A DNA stretch of 64,000 nucleotides, from assembly GCA_017592665.1 (NCBI GenBank), contig JAGFNW010000034.1, forward strand, positions 1-64,000, written 5' to 3'. Position 1 is the first letter of the stretch. Each line of letters starts with the position of its first letter. Under the pieces are notes generated by a model. That model was not told where the DNA came from, did not search any database, and saw nothing but the letters and a program-made list of their open reading frames with translations. The translations under genes were made by a program, and so were the position numbers. Shown piece after piece: positions 16,804 through 24,215 of this stretch. This stretch comes from Streptosporangiaceae bacterium NEAU-GS5 (GTDB lineage: Bacteria; Actinomycetota; Actinomycetes; Streptosporangiales; Streptosporangiaceae).

Positions 16804-16817
16804 TGGGAGCGCTCCCA
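16804..16817. promoter_or_regulatory. CebR operator 1 (perfect palindrome)
   Basis: TGGGAGCGCTCCCA is identical to the CebR-binding palindrome established in Streptomyces. It lies 262 bp before cebE, upstream of the probable promoter, and could form a repression loop with operator 2. Confidence 0.88.
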
Positions 16818-16925
16818 AGTAGGGTTTTTGTACTGTTATGTCGGGATTAGAGTGTGTAACGGTCCACGGAGTAACAGTTAGGTTTCGGCGTATTGACGTC
16901 GGCATTGCCCATACAGCACTCTTCG

Positions 16926-16939
16926 TGGGAGCGCTCCCA
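16926..16939. promoter_or_regulatory. CebR operator 2 (perfect palindrome)
   Basis: A second TGGGAGCGCTCCCA lies 122 bp from the first, start to start, just downstream of the presumed -10 region of the cebE promoter. This is the classic position for repression by blocking transcription initiation. Confidence 0.9.
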
Positions 16940-17065
16940 ACGCTAACTGCTCGGGGTTCACCGTGGTGAGCCCCGGCAAACGATGCGGGTCGAGCTGTCG
17001 GGGATCGGCCCGCGCGTGCATCTCCCACGAGCCTCGGGAACCACCTGAGAGGGGTCCGAAGAACA

Positions 17066-18409
17066 ATGATGAACAACCCGCGTCGCGGCAAGCTGCTCGC
17101 GATCACCGCGGTGGCCTGTCTTGGCCTCGCGGCCGCCGCGTGCAGCAGCTCGAATACGTCGTCGTCCGGTGGCAGCAGCTCGGCCCCCAGCGCCGCGGCC
17201 GCTCCGGTCGAGATCGTGGTCGACACCTTCGGCGGCGGTTCGAACTTCGGCTACAAGAACGCCATCGAGAAGTGGAACGCCTCCCACACCGACATCAAGA
17301 TCAAGGAAGACCACCGCACCGACCAGTTCGAGCAGGAGTTCTGGCCGCAGATGATCCAGCAGCTCCAGGCTGGCGCGGGCGCGGGTGACGTGGTCGGCAT
17401 CGACGAGGGTGGCATGGGCCTCGCGGCCGCACACCCCGAGTGGTGGACCGACCTTTCCAAGTACGGCCTGGCCGGCCGTGAGGGCGACTACCCCGCCTAC
17501 AAGTGGGGCGGCGGCAAGACGGCCGACGGCATGCTGTTCGGTCTCGGCACCGACATCGGCGGCATGAGCGTCTGCTACCGCAGCGACCTGTTCAAGAAGG
17601 CCGGCCTGCCCACCAACCGCGACGAGGTCGCGGCCCTGTGGCCGACGTGGGACGACTTCCTGAAGATCGGCGCCCAGTTCCAGGCCAAGGTCAAGGACAC
17701 GAAGTTCGTCGACGGCACCAACACCCTCTACAACGTGGTGCTGGTGCAGGAAGCCGCCAAGAACGGCAACGTCATGTACTTCGACAAGAGCAACCAGTTG
17801 ATCGTCGACAAGAACCCGGCCGTCAAGACCGCGTTCGACTTCGCGACCAAGCTCACCCAGCAGAACCTGACCGCCAAGATGCGCAACTTCACGCCGGAGT
17901 GGTCGACCGGCACCCAGAAGGGCGCCTTCGCCGTCCTCGGCTGCCCGTCGTGGATGCTCGGCGTGGTCTCCGGCAACGCGGGCGACGGCGGCAAGGGCAA
18001 GTGGGACGTCGCCAACGTCCCGGGTGACGGTGGCAACTGGGGCGGCTCGTGGCTCGCGGTCCCGGCCCAGACCAAGCACCCCGCAGAGGCCGCGAAGGTC
18101 GCCGACTACCTGACCAGCACCGAGGTCGAGGCGTCGATCTTCAAGGACTTCGGCAACATGCCCAGCAACAGCAAGTCCCTGGCAGACCCGTCGGTCCAGA
18201 GCGCGACCAACCCGTTCTTCAGCGACGCGCCGATCGGGCAGATCTTCGCCAAGTCCGCGGCCGCCCTCCAGCCGGTCTACCTCGGCATCAAGCACGCTCA
18301 GGTGAAGAACGCCATCGAGTCCGTGGTCCAGGGCATCGACGACAGGTCGATTCCCTTCGACACCTCCTGGCAGAAGCTCGTCGACGACGCGGTGAAGGCA
18401 GCGGGCTGA
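17066..18409 (+). CDS. cebE: Cellobiose/cellotriose ABC transporter solute-binding lipoprotein
   Basis: This 447-residue family 1 extracellular sugar-binding protein has a lipoprotein signal peptide; the lipobox LAAAAC places the lipidated cysteine near residue 26, before a Ser-rich linker. The body starts VEIVVDTFGGGSNFGYKNAIEKW and includes DDVVGIDEGG-like and YKWGGGKTADGMLFGLGTD segments. CebE family members bind cello-oligosaccharides at the membrane surface and pass them to CebFG. The identification rests on gene order with permeases, beta-glucosidase and cebR plus CebR operators upstream, so it is stronger than sequence similarity alone. No ATPase gene is in the operon; the shared ATPase MsiK, encoded elsewhere in streptomycetes, probably powers it. 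Confidence 0.9.
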   Translation: MMNNPRRGKLLAITAVACLGLAAAACSSSNTSSSGGSSSAPSAAAAPVEIVVDTFGGGSNFGYKNAIEKWNASHTDIKIKEDHRTDQFEQEFWPQMIQQLQAGAGAGDVVGIDEGGMGLAAAHPEWWTDLSKYGLAGREGDYPAYKWGGGKTADGMLFGLGTDIGGMSVCYRSDLFKKAGLPTNRDEVAALWPTWDDFLKIGAQFQAKVKDTKFVDGTNTLYNVVLVQEAAKNGNVMYFDKSNQLIVDKNPAVKTAFDFATKLTQQNLTAKMRNFTPEWSTGTQKGAFAVLGCPSWMLGVVSGNAGDGGKGKWDVANVPGDGGNWGGSWLAVPAQTKHPAEAAKVADYLTSTEVEASIFKDFGNMPSNSKSLADPSVQSATNPFFSDAPIGQIFAKSAAALQPVYLGIKHAQVKNAIESVVQGIDDRSIPFDTSWQKLVDDAVKAAG

Positions 18410-18431
18410 TCCGTTCCCGTCCTTCCCTCAG

Positions 18432-18480
18432 GACCGGCCCGCAGCGGCTGCCGAAGGGGCAGCCCGCCGGCGGGCCGGTC
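18432..18480 (+). promoter_or_regulatory. Nested hairpin between cebE and cebF
   Basis: A 10-bp outer stem (GACCGGCCCG at 18432 with its complement at 18471) encloses an inner stem GGCTGCC/GGCAGCC (18446 and 18458) in the 94-bp gap. No U-run follows. It probably protects the cebE message or partly attenuates cebFG, giving excess binding protein over permease. Confidence 0.6.
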
Positions 18481-18503
18481 GCCTGGTCTGCGAAAGGTCA
18501 ACT

Positions 18504-19478
18504 ATGAGCCTCCACCTCGAGTCGGAGCCCGCGGCCCGCGTGGGTCCGCCCCGGCGGGGACGGCACGGCACGCCGAGCCAGGGCCGGAGCTTCCGGTCCT
18601 GGTTCGACCTGCGCGCCATGCCCTACGCGCTGGTCTCGCCGTACTTTCTGCTCTTCGCCGCGTTCGGGCTCTTCCCGCTCGCGTTCACGCTGTACTACTC
18701 GCTGTTCAAGTACGACCTCACGGGCACCGTCGAGTGGACGGGGCTGGGTAACTACACCAAGCTGCTGGCCGACTCCGACTTCTGGAACGCGGTCGTCAAC
18801 ACGGTCGCGATGTTCGCGATCGCCACCGTGCCGCAGTTGCTGCTCGCGCTGTTCCTGGCCAACGCCCTGAACAAGCGCATCAGGGGCCGCCTGTTCATCC
18901 GCATGGGCGTGCTGCTGCCGCTGGTCACCTCGGTGGTCGCGGTGGCCGTGGTCTTCACGCAGCTGTACGGCCGCGACTGGGGCCTGATCAACTGGATACT
19001 CAGCCACTTCGGCGTCGAGAAGATCGACTGGCGGGCCGAGCGCATCCCGTCCTGGATCGCGATCTCCACGATGGTCGACTGGCGGTGGACGGGCTACAAC
19101 GCCATCATCTTCCTGGCCGGGATGCAGACCATTCCCAAGGACCTCTACGAGGCGGCGGCCATCGACGGCGCGTCCCGGCGGCGGCAGTTCTGGCAGATCA
19201 CCCTGCCGATGCTGCGCCCGACGCTGATCTTCGTGACGCTGATCTCCACGATCGGCGGGCTCACCCTGTTCGCCGAGCCGACGACGTTCTACAACGGCAA
19301 CGTCGAGGGCGGCTCGGTGCACCAGTTCCAGACGGTGGCCATGTTCATCGTCAAGGAGGGCTTCCGGGAGTTCAATTACGGCTACGCCGCCGCGGCGGCC
19401 TGGCTGCTGTTCCTCCTGATCCTGATCGGAGCCCTCATCAACTTCTTGTTCGTGCGCCGGATCGGGGGCTCGAAGTGA
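18504..19478 (+). CDS. cebF: Cello-oligosaccharide ABC transporter permease
   Basis: This 324-residue MalF-type permease has a 45-residue cytoplasmic N-terminus and about six membrane helices, the first at FLLFAAFGLFPLAFTLYYSL. The EAA loop YEAAAIDGASRRRQFWQITL (about residue 213) contacts the ATPase. It forms the translocation pore with CebG for sugars delivered by CebE. ATG 18504 is preceded by GCGAAAGG. The stop overlaps the cebG GTG start, so the permeases are made in equal amounts. Confidence 0.9.
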   Translation: MSLHLESEPAARVGPPRRGRHGTPSQGRSFRSWFDLRAMPYALVSPYFLLFAAFGLFPLAFTLYYSLFKYDLTGTVEWTGLGNYTKLLADSDFWNAVVNTVAMFAIATVPQLLLALFLANALNKRIRGRLFIRMGVLLPLVTSVVAVAVVFTQLYGRDWGLINWILSHFGVEKIDWRAERIPSWIAISTMVDWRWTGYNAIIFLAGMQTIPKDLYEAAAIDGASRRRQFWQITLPMLRPTLIFVTLISTIGGLTLFAEPTTFYNGNVEGGSVHQFQTVAMFIVKEGFREFNYGYAAAAAWLLFLLILIGALINFLFVRRIGGSK

Positions 19479-20365
19479 CGACGACCGCCATGGCGCCGCC
19501 GCGCCGGCGCAATACGCAGGCCGCCGCCAACCCGTCCGGGATCTGGAACGCCACGGTCCTGACGCGGGTGATGCTGGCCCTCGCGCTGATCCTTTCCGCG
19601 TTCCCGCTGTACTGGATGATCGTGATCGCCTCGCGGACCAACTCCGAGGCCGTTCAGGTGCCGCCCCCCTTCCTGCCGGGAGGGAACCTGGGAGCGAACA
19701 TCCAAGAAGTGCTCAACACGGAGAACGCGCACTTCATCACCGGCCTGTCGAACTCGTTCATCGTGGCGAGCACGGTGACGATCTCGGTGGTGCTGATCTC
19801 CACGCTCGCCGGATTCGCCTTCGCCCGGCTGAACTTCCGCGGGCGGCGGATCCTGCTGGTGACCATCCTGCTCACCATGATGGTCCCGCTCCAGCAGATG
19901 GGCATCGTGCCGCTCTACCGGCTCATGGTCTCCCTGCACTGGAACGGCGAGCTGAAGGCGGTCATCCTCCCCTACCTGCTCAACGGCTTCGGTGTGTTCC
20001 TGATGACGCAGTACACCGAGCAGGCGGTCCCCAACGAGCTGGTGGAGGCCGCGCGCGTGGACGGCGCCTCCACCTTGCGGATCTGGTGGAACGTCGTCCT
20101 CCCCGCGGTGCGGCCGGGCATGGCCGTCCTCGGGATCAACACGTTCATGCTCCTCTGGAACGACTACCTCTGGCCGATGATCGTGCTGAACCAGGACAAC
20201 CCGACGGTTCAGCTCGCCATCCAGGGGCTCAACTCGCGGTACTCGACCAACTACGTGTTGATCTTTGCGGGCACCGCGTTGTCGATCATCCCGCTCATCG
20301 TCGTATTCGTCGCGTTCGGCCGGCAGATCGTCGGCGGAATCATGGAAGGTGCGGTCAAGGCGTGA
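19475..20365 (+). CDS. cebG: Cello-oligosaccharide ABC transporter permease
   Basis: This 296-residue MalG-type permease has a first helix LALALILSAFPLYWMIVIAS, five further helices and the EAA loop ELVEAARVDGASTLRIWWNV near residue 190. It is the second pore subunit with CebF. GTG 19475 overlaps the cebF stop (GTGA); an ATG five codons later is an alternative. A longer open frame upstream overlaps cebF and is not the gene. The stop overlaps the start of the beta-glucosidase gene by four bases. Confidence 0.9.
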   Translation: MTTTAMAPPRRRNTQAAANPSGIWNATVLTRVMLALALILSAFPLYWMIVIASRTNSEAVQVPPPFLPGGNLGANIQEVLNTENAHFITGLSNSFIVASTVTISVVLISTLAGFAFARLNFRGRRILLVTILLTMMVPLQQMGIVPLYRLMVSLHWNGELKAVILPYLLNGFGVFLMTQYTEQAVPNELVEAARVDGASTLRIWWNVVLPAVRPGMAVLGINTFMLLWNDYLWPMIVLNQDNPTVQLAIQGLNSRYSTNYVLIFAGTALSIIPLIVVFVAFGRQIVGGIMEGAVKA

Positions 20366-21801
20366 CCACGCATGACACGAAGACCAAGGTCGACACTCCC
20401 GACGTGACCTTCCCCACGGGCTTCGTCTGGGGCGCCGCCACCTCGGCGTACCAGATCGAAGGGGCGGTCGCCGAAGACGGCAGGAGCGTCTCCATCTGGG
20501 ACACGTTCGTACGCCAGCCGGGCCGCGTGCTCGACGGCGACGACGCCGACGTCGCGATCGACCACTACCACCGCTACCGCGACGATGTCCGGATCATGTC
20601 GGAGCTGGGGCTCACGGCGTACCGCTTCTCCATGTCCTGGCCGCGGCTGCAGGTCGACGGCAAGGGCCCGCTGAACCCGCGCGGGCTCGACTTCTACAAG
20701 CGGCTGGTCGACGAGCTGCTGGCGGCCGGCATCGACCCGTGGGTCACCCTCTACCACTGGGATCTGCCCCAGGCGCTCGAGGACGCGGGCGGCTGGCCGT
20801 CGCGCGACACGTCGAAGCGCTTCGCCGACTACGCCACGGCCGTGCACGCCGCGCTCGGCGACCGGGTGCGGAACTGGAGCACGGTCAACGAGCCGTGGTG
20901 CGCGGCCTTCCTCGGATACGCGTCCGGCGAGCACGCCCCGGGAAGGCGTGAGCCCGCCGCGTCCATCGAGGCCGCGCATCACCTGCTGCTCGCGCACGGC
21001 CTCGCGGTCGAGGGGATGCGGGCGCAGGGCCTGCAGACGCGGATCGGCGGCTCGGTCAACCTGTACGCGGTGTCGCCGGCCACCTCGAGCGAGGCCGACC
21101 ACGACGCGGTGCGCCGTATCGACGGCCTGCAGAACCGGTTCTTCCTCGACTCGCTGCTGCTCGGCCACTACCCCGAGGACGTGCTGAGCGACCTGTCCAA
21201 GGTCGGCGACCTGGGGTTCATCAAGGACGGCGACATGGAGACGATCGCGGCGCCGATCGACATGCTGCTGATCAACTACTACAGCCGCTTCACCGTCTCC
21301 GGCGCGCCCGGCGGCGCGGTGTCGGCGGCGGCCGCTCCCACGGACGCGGGGTCACCGTGGGTGGGCAGCGAGAGCATCGGGTTCGTCAACGGCGGCCGCC
21401 CGGTCACCGCGATGGGCTGGGAGGTCGACGACACGGGCCTGCACGAGGTGCTCCTGCGGCTGGCCGCGGAGTATCCGGCGATCCCGCTGGTCATCTCCGA
21501 GAACGGGGCCGCGTACGATGACGAGGTCACCCCGGATGGGGCGGTCCACGACACCGAACGGCTCGCCTACATCGACGCGCACCTTCGGACGTGCCACAGT
21601 GCCATTGAGGCCGGCGTCCCGCTCGAGGGTTACTTCGCGTGGTCGCTGATGGACAACTTCGAGTGGGCATGGGGCTACGGCAAGCGCTTCGGCCTCGTCT
21701 ACGTCGACTACCCCACCCAGGAGAGGATCTTGAAGGACAGCGCGCTCTGGTACGCGGAAAGCATCCGGCTGGGCGGACTGCGCAACCTTTCGGCACAATA
21801 G
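20362..21801 (+). CDS. bglC: GH1 beta-glucosidase
   Basis: This 479-residue intracellular family 1 glycoside hydrolase has the N-terminal signature FVWGAATSAYQIEGA. The acid/base glutamate is in TVNEPW and the nucleophile glutamate in VISENG, with WSLMDNFEWAWGY near the C-terminus as a substrate subsite. It cleaves imported cellobiose and cellotriose to glucose, removing the CebR inducer, as BglC does in Streptomyces scabies. GTG 20362 overlaps the cebG stop (GTGA), so transport and hydrolysis are co-translated. There is no signal peptide. A second GH1 gene under a CebR box lies at 44521. Confidence 0.93.
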   Translation: MTTHDTKTKVDTPDVTFPTGFVWGAATSAYQIEGAVAEDGRSVSIWDTFVRQPGRVLDGDDADVAIDHYHRYRDDVRIMSELGLTAYRFSMSWPRLQVDGKGPLNPRGLDFYKRLVDELLAAGIDPWVTLYHWDLPQALEDAGGWPSRDTSKRFADYATAVHAALGDRVRNWSTVNEPWCAAFLGYASGEHAPGRREPAASIEAAHHLLLAHGLAVEGMRAQGLQTRIGGSVNLYAVSPATSSEADHDAVRRIDGLQNRFFLDSLLLGHYPEDVLSDLSKVGDLGFIKDGDMETIAAPIDMLLINYYSRFTVSGAPGGAVSAAAAPTDAGSPWVGSESIGFVNGGRPVTAMGWEVDDTGLHEVLLRLAAEYPAIPLVISENGAAYDDEVTPDGAVHDTERLAYIDAHLRTCHSAIEAGVPLEGYFAWSLMDNFEWAWGYGKRFGLVYVDYPTQERILKDSALWYAESIRLGGLRNLSAQ

Positions 21802-21828
21802 GACGCGCGAGAGTACGAGGGGGCAACC

Positions 21829-22854
21829 TTGACGAACGGGGATCGCCGCTCGACGGCCCGGCCGACGCTGGAGGCCGTGGCAGCCCGGGCGGGCGTCGGG
21901 CGCGGCACCGTGTCGCGCGTCATCAACGGCTCGCCGAAGGTGAGCGAGAAGGCGCGCGATGCCGTGATGGGCGCGATCCAGGAGCTTGGTTACGTTCCCA
22001 ACCGCGCGGCGAGAACGCTCGTGACGCGGCGCACGGACATGGTCGCCCTTGTGGTGTCGGAGTCCGAGCAGCGCGTCTTCGATGAACCTTTCTTCGCCGG
22101 CATCATCCGGGGCATCAGTTCGGCGCTGTCCGAGGCGGGGCTGCAGCTGATCCTCAGCATGGCGCAGAACCGGGAAGAGCACGAGCGCCTGGAGGGCTTC
22201 CTCGCCGGGCAGCACGTCGACGGCGTGCTGCTGACCTCGGTGCACGCGGGCGATCCGCTGCCCGGGCGGCTGGAGGAGCTCGGCGTGCCCACCGTGGTCG
22301 GCGGCCGCCCGGTCGGTTTCGACGCGATCAGCTACGTCGACATCGACAACCGGGCGGGCGCCCGCCAGGCCGTCAAACACCTGCTGGCCCGGGGCTGCGC
22401 GCGGATCGCGACCATCGCCGGCCCCCAGGACATGGGTGTGGGCGTCGACCGTCTCGCGGGCTACCGCGACGCGCTGCTGGCCACGGCCCGCCCGGAGATC
22501 GTGGCGTACGCCGACGAGTTCTCCGAGGAGAGCGGCGCGCGTGCCATGCAGGAGCTGGCCACGCGCGAGCCGGGCCTCGACGCGGTGTTCGCCGCGTCCG
22601 ACGCCCTGGCGCTCGGCGCGATCCGGGTGCTGAAGGACGCCGGGTGCTCGGTGCCCGGCGACGTGGCGGTGGTCGGGTTCGAGGACGCGCCCGCCGCGGC
22701 GCACTCCTCTCCCCCGCTGACCACGGTCCACCAGCCGATGGACGTCATGGGACGGCAGATGGCCCAGCTGCTGATCGCCCGGATCAACGGCGACCGGCTC
22801 GAGCAGCCGGTCGTCATCCTCGACACCCATCTGGTGCTCAGAGACAGCGCCTAA
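21829..22854 (+). CDS. cebR: LacI-family repressor of cellobiose use
   Basis: This 341-residue repressor has an N-terminal LacI helix-turn-helix TLEAVAARAGVGRGTVSRVI and hinge helix NRAARTLVTRR. A periplasmic-binding-protein-like ligand domain follows (ALVVSESEQRVF, FFAGIIRGISSAL, DGVLLTS, VDIDNRAGA, AVVGFEDAP). By homology it binds TGGGAGCGCTCCCA and is released by cellobiose or cellotriose. The start is TTG 21829 after CGAGGGGGC, 27 bases beyond bglC, so it is co-transcribed. It lies last here, whereas Streptomyces places cebR divergently upstream of cebE; it would therefore repress its own operon. The 3' end overlaps the convergent NRPS operon by four bases. Confidence 0.92.
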   Translation: MTNGDRRSTARPTLEAVAARAGVGRGTVSRVINGSPKVSEKARDAVMGAIQELGYVPNRAARTLVTRRTDMVALVVSESEQRVFDEPFFAGIIRGISSALSEAGLQLILSMAQNREEHERLEGFLAGQHVDGVLLTSVHAGDPLPGRLEELGVPTVVGGRPVGFDAISYVDIDNRAGARQAVKHLLARGCARIATIAGPQDMGVGVDRLAGYRDALLATARPEIVAYADEFSEESGARAMQELATREPGLDAVFAASDALALGAIRVLKDAGCSVPGDVAVVGFEDAPAAAHSSPPLTTVHQPMDVMGRQMAQLLIARINGDRLEQPVVILDTHLVLRDSA

Positions 22855-24215
22855 ACGAACTCCCCCGGGAGCGCGCTGCGGTGGGCGGCGGCCACGACGT
22901 ACGACTCGATGCCGCCGAGCAGGGCCGCCATGTCCCGTTCCGGCAGCCGGGTCGTGTCGGCGCTGAGCCCGACGGCGAGCGTGCCGTTCCACCGGTTGAG
23001 CGACATGCAGAAGCCGCAGTTGAGGTGGTCCACGCCCGGCTGCCATTCGAGCACCGAGTCACCCTGCGACGGGCTGGATCCGATCTCCTCGCCGGGGCGA
23101 AGGTCGTTGAAGCAGCACGAGGGGAACACCCGGACGCGGCGGCCGGCGCTGACCCGGTCCACCATGGCCTCCCACGCCACCTGGTCGTATTGGGCGTGGC
23201 GGTAGGCGGCCAGGACGGCCGGATAGGCGGTGGCGAGGGTCTCGCCGAGCGGGGCCGCTGCGCCGTTCTCGAGCGTGAACAGGCCCAGCTGGTTGAGGCT
23301 GGTGACCAGGTCGCGTGTGCGCGGCTGGAATCGGTTGTGGACGATCGGCGTGACGGCGCAGACCTGGTGCCCCGTGGTCGCCGCCAGCAGCTGCGTGGCG
23401 GCCACCAGGAGCACCGTGGCGGTGCTCACGTGGGCGCGGGCGGCCACGACCCGTACGGCGTCGTCGAGCGCGGGAGAGGCCAGCATGGCCTTGGCGAAGC
23501 GGGGGCTGCCGCCCGGGCCCACCTGGTCGGGGAACATGACCGGCGGGATCCGCCGGTAGGCCTCCTCCCAGTGGGCGATGGCGCGGGCCGAGCGCAGCCG
23601 CGGCCCCATCGTCTGCTCGCGGACGAGGTCGAGCAGCTGATAGGAGGGCGGGGGCGGCAGCTCGCCGCGTAGCAGCAGCATCCGTAGGTCGCGCACGACG
23701 ACGTCGGCCGCGTGCCGGTCGGCGGCCACGTGGCAGAACACCAGCGCCACGTGGCGCACGGCGCCGTCGCGGACCACGAGCCCGGCCCGGATGGGCGGCT
23801 CGCCGGGGCCGAAGGACACGCCCGCCAGGCGCGCGAGCAGGTCTTCGGCGTCGGCGTCGGGGTCGGAGCCGTCGCCTTCGACCACGTCGATCATGAGCGT
23901 GCCGGCCGCCTCGATCTCCTGGCCGGGCCCGAATTCGCCGGGCCGCAGCCGGGCGCGCAGGGCGTCGTGCCGCTCCATGATCTGGCCGAGCGCGTCCGCG
24001 ACCGTCTCCGGGTCGCGCGGGCCGCCCGTCTTCGGCACGGCCAGCAGCCGGGTCACGTTGAAGTAGTGCGCGTTGTCGCGGCCGGCGTCCTGGATGGCCT
24101 TCCAGATGGCGCGCTGCCCCCAGGCGAGCGCCGTCACGCCCGCGCGGGCGGACCGGTAGTCCGCCGCGATCCTTACTCCGCTTCGCGCCTTGACCTGCGC
24201 GGTTCCTCCGATCAT
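22851..24215 (-). CDS. Stand-alone divergent condensation-domain protein
   Basis: This 454-residue NRPS condensation-like protein is the last gene of the operon. It opens TALAWGQRAIWKAI and has ERHDALRARLRPG, as in C domains. The active-site motif HHxxxDG appears as FCHVAADRHA: the second, catalytic His (H162) and the Asp (D166) remain, but the first His is Cys and the Gly is Arg. A later AYRHAQYDQVAWEAM also occurs in its paralogue at 30565-31869 (AYRHACYDPYAM). It may catalyse an unusual condensation, act on a trans carrier, or be structural. ATG 24215 overlaps the upstream stop (ATGA). Confidence 0.75.
   Translation of the reverse strand: MIGGTAQVKARSGVRIAADYRSARAGVTALAWGQRAIWKAIQDAGRDNAHYFNVTRLLAVPKTGGPRDPETVADALGQIMERHDALRARLRPGEFGPGQEIEAAGTLMIDVVEGDGSDPDADAEDLLARLAGVSFGPGEPPIRAGLVVRDGAVRHVALVFCHVAADRHAADVVVRDLRMLLLRGELPPPPSYQLLDLVREQTMGPRLRSARAIAHWEEAYRRIPPVMFPDQVGPGGSPRFAKAMLASPALDDAVRVVAARAHVSTATVLLVAATQLLAATTGHQVCAVTPIVHNRFQPRTRDLVTSLNQLGLFTLENGAAAPLGETLATAYPAVLAAYRHAQYDQVAWEAMVDRVSAGRRVRVFPSCCFNDLRPGEEIGSSPSQGDSVLEWQPGVDHLNCGFCMSLNRWNGTLAVGLSADTTRLPERDMAALLGGIESYVVAAAHRSALPGEFV

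Larger units (their letters stand above)
16643..17065. other. Regulatory gap upstream of cebE
   Basis: This 423-bp stretch has no gene. It carries two perfect CebR palindromes and a likely promoter: TTGACG at 16893-16898 lies 33 bp before the second palindrome, the same distance as TTGACA to palindrome in the promoter at 43082. A GAGAGGGG ribosome-binding region lies just before cebE. Confidence 0.7.
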
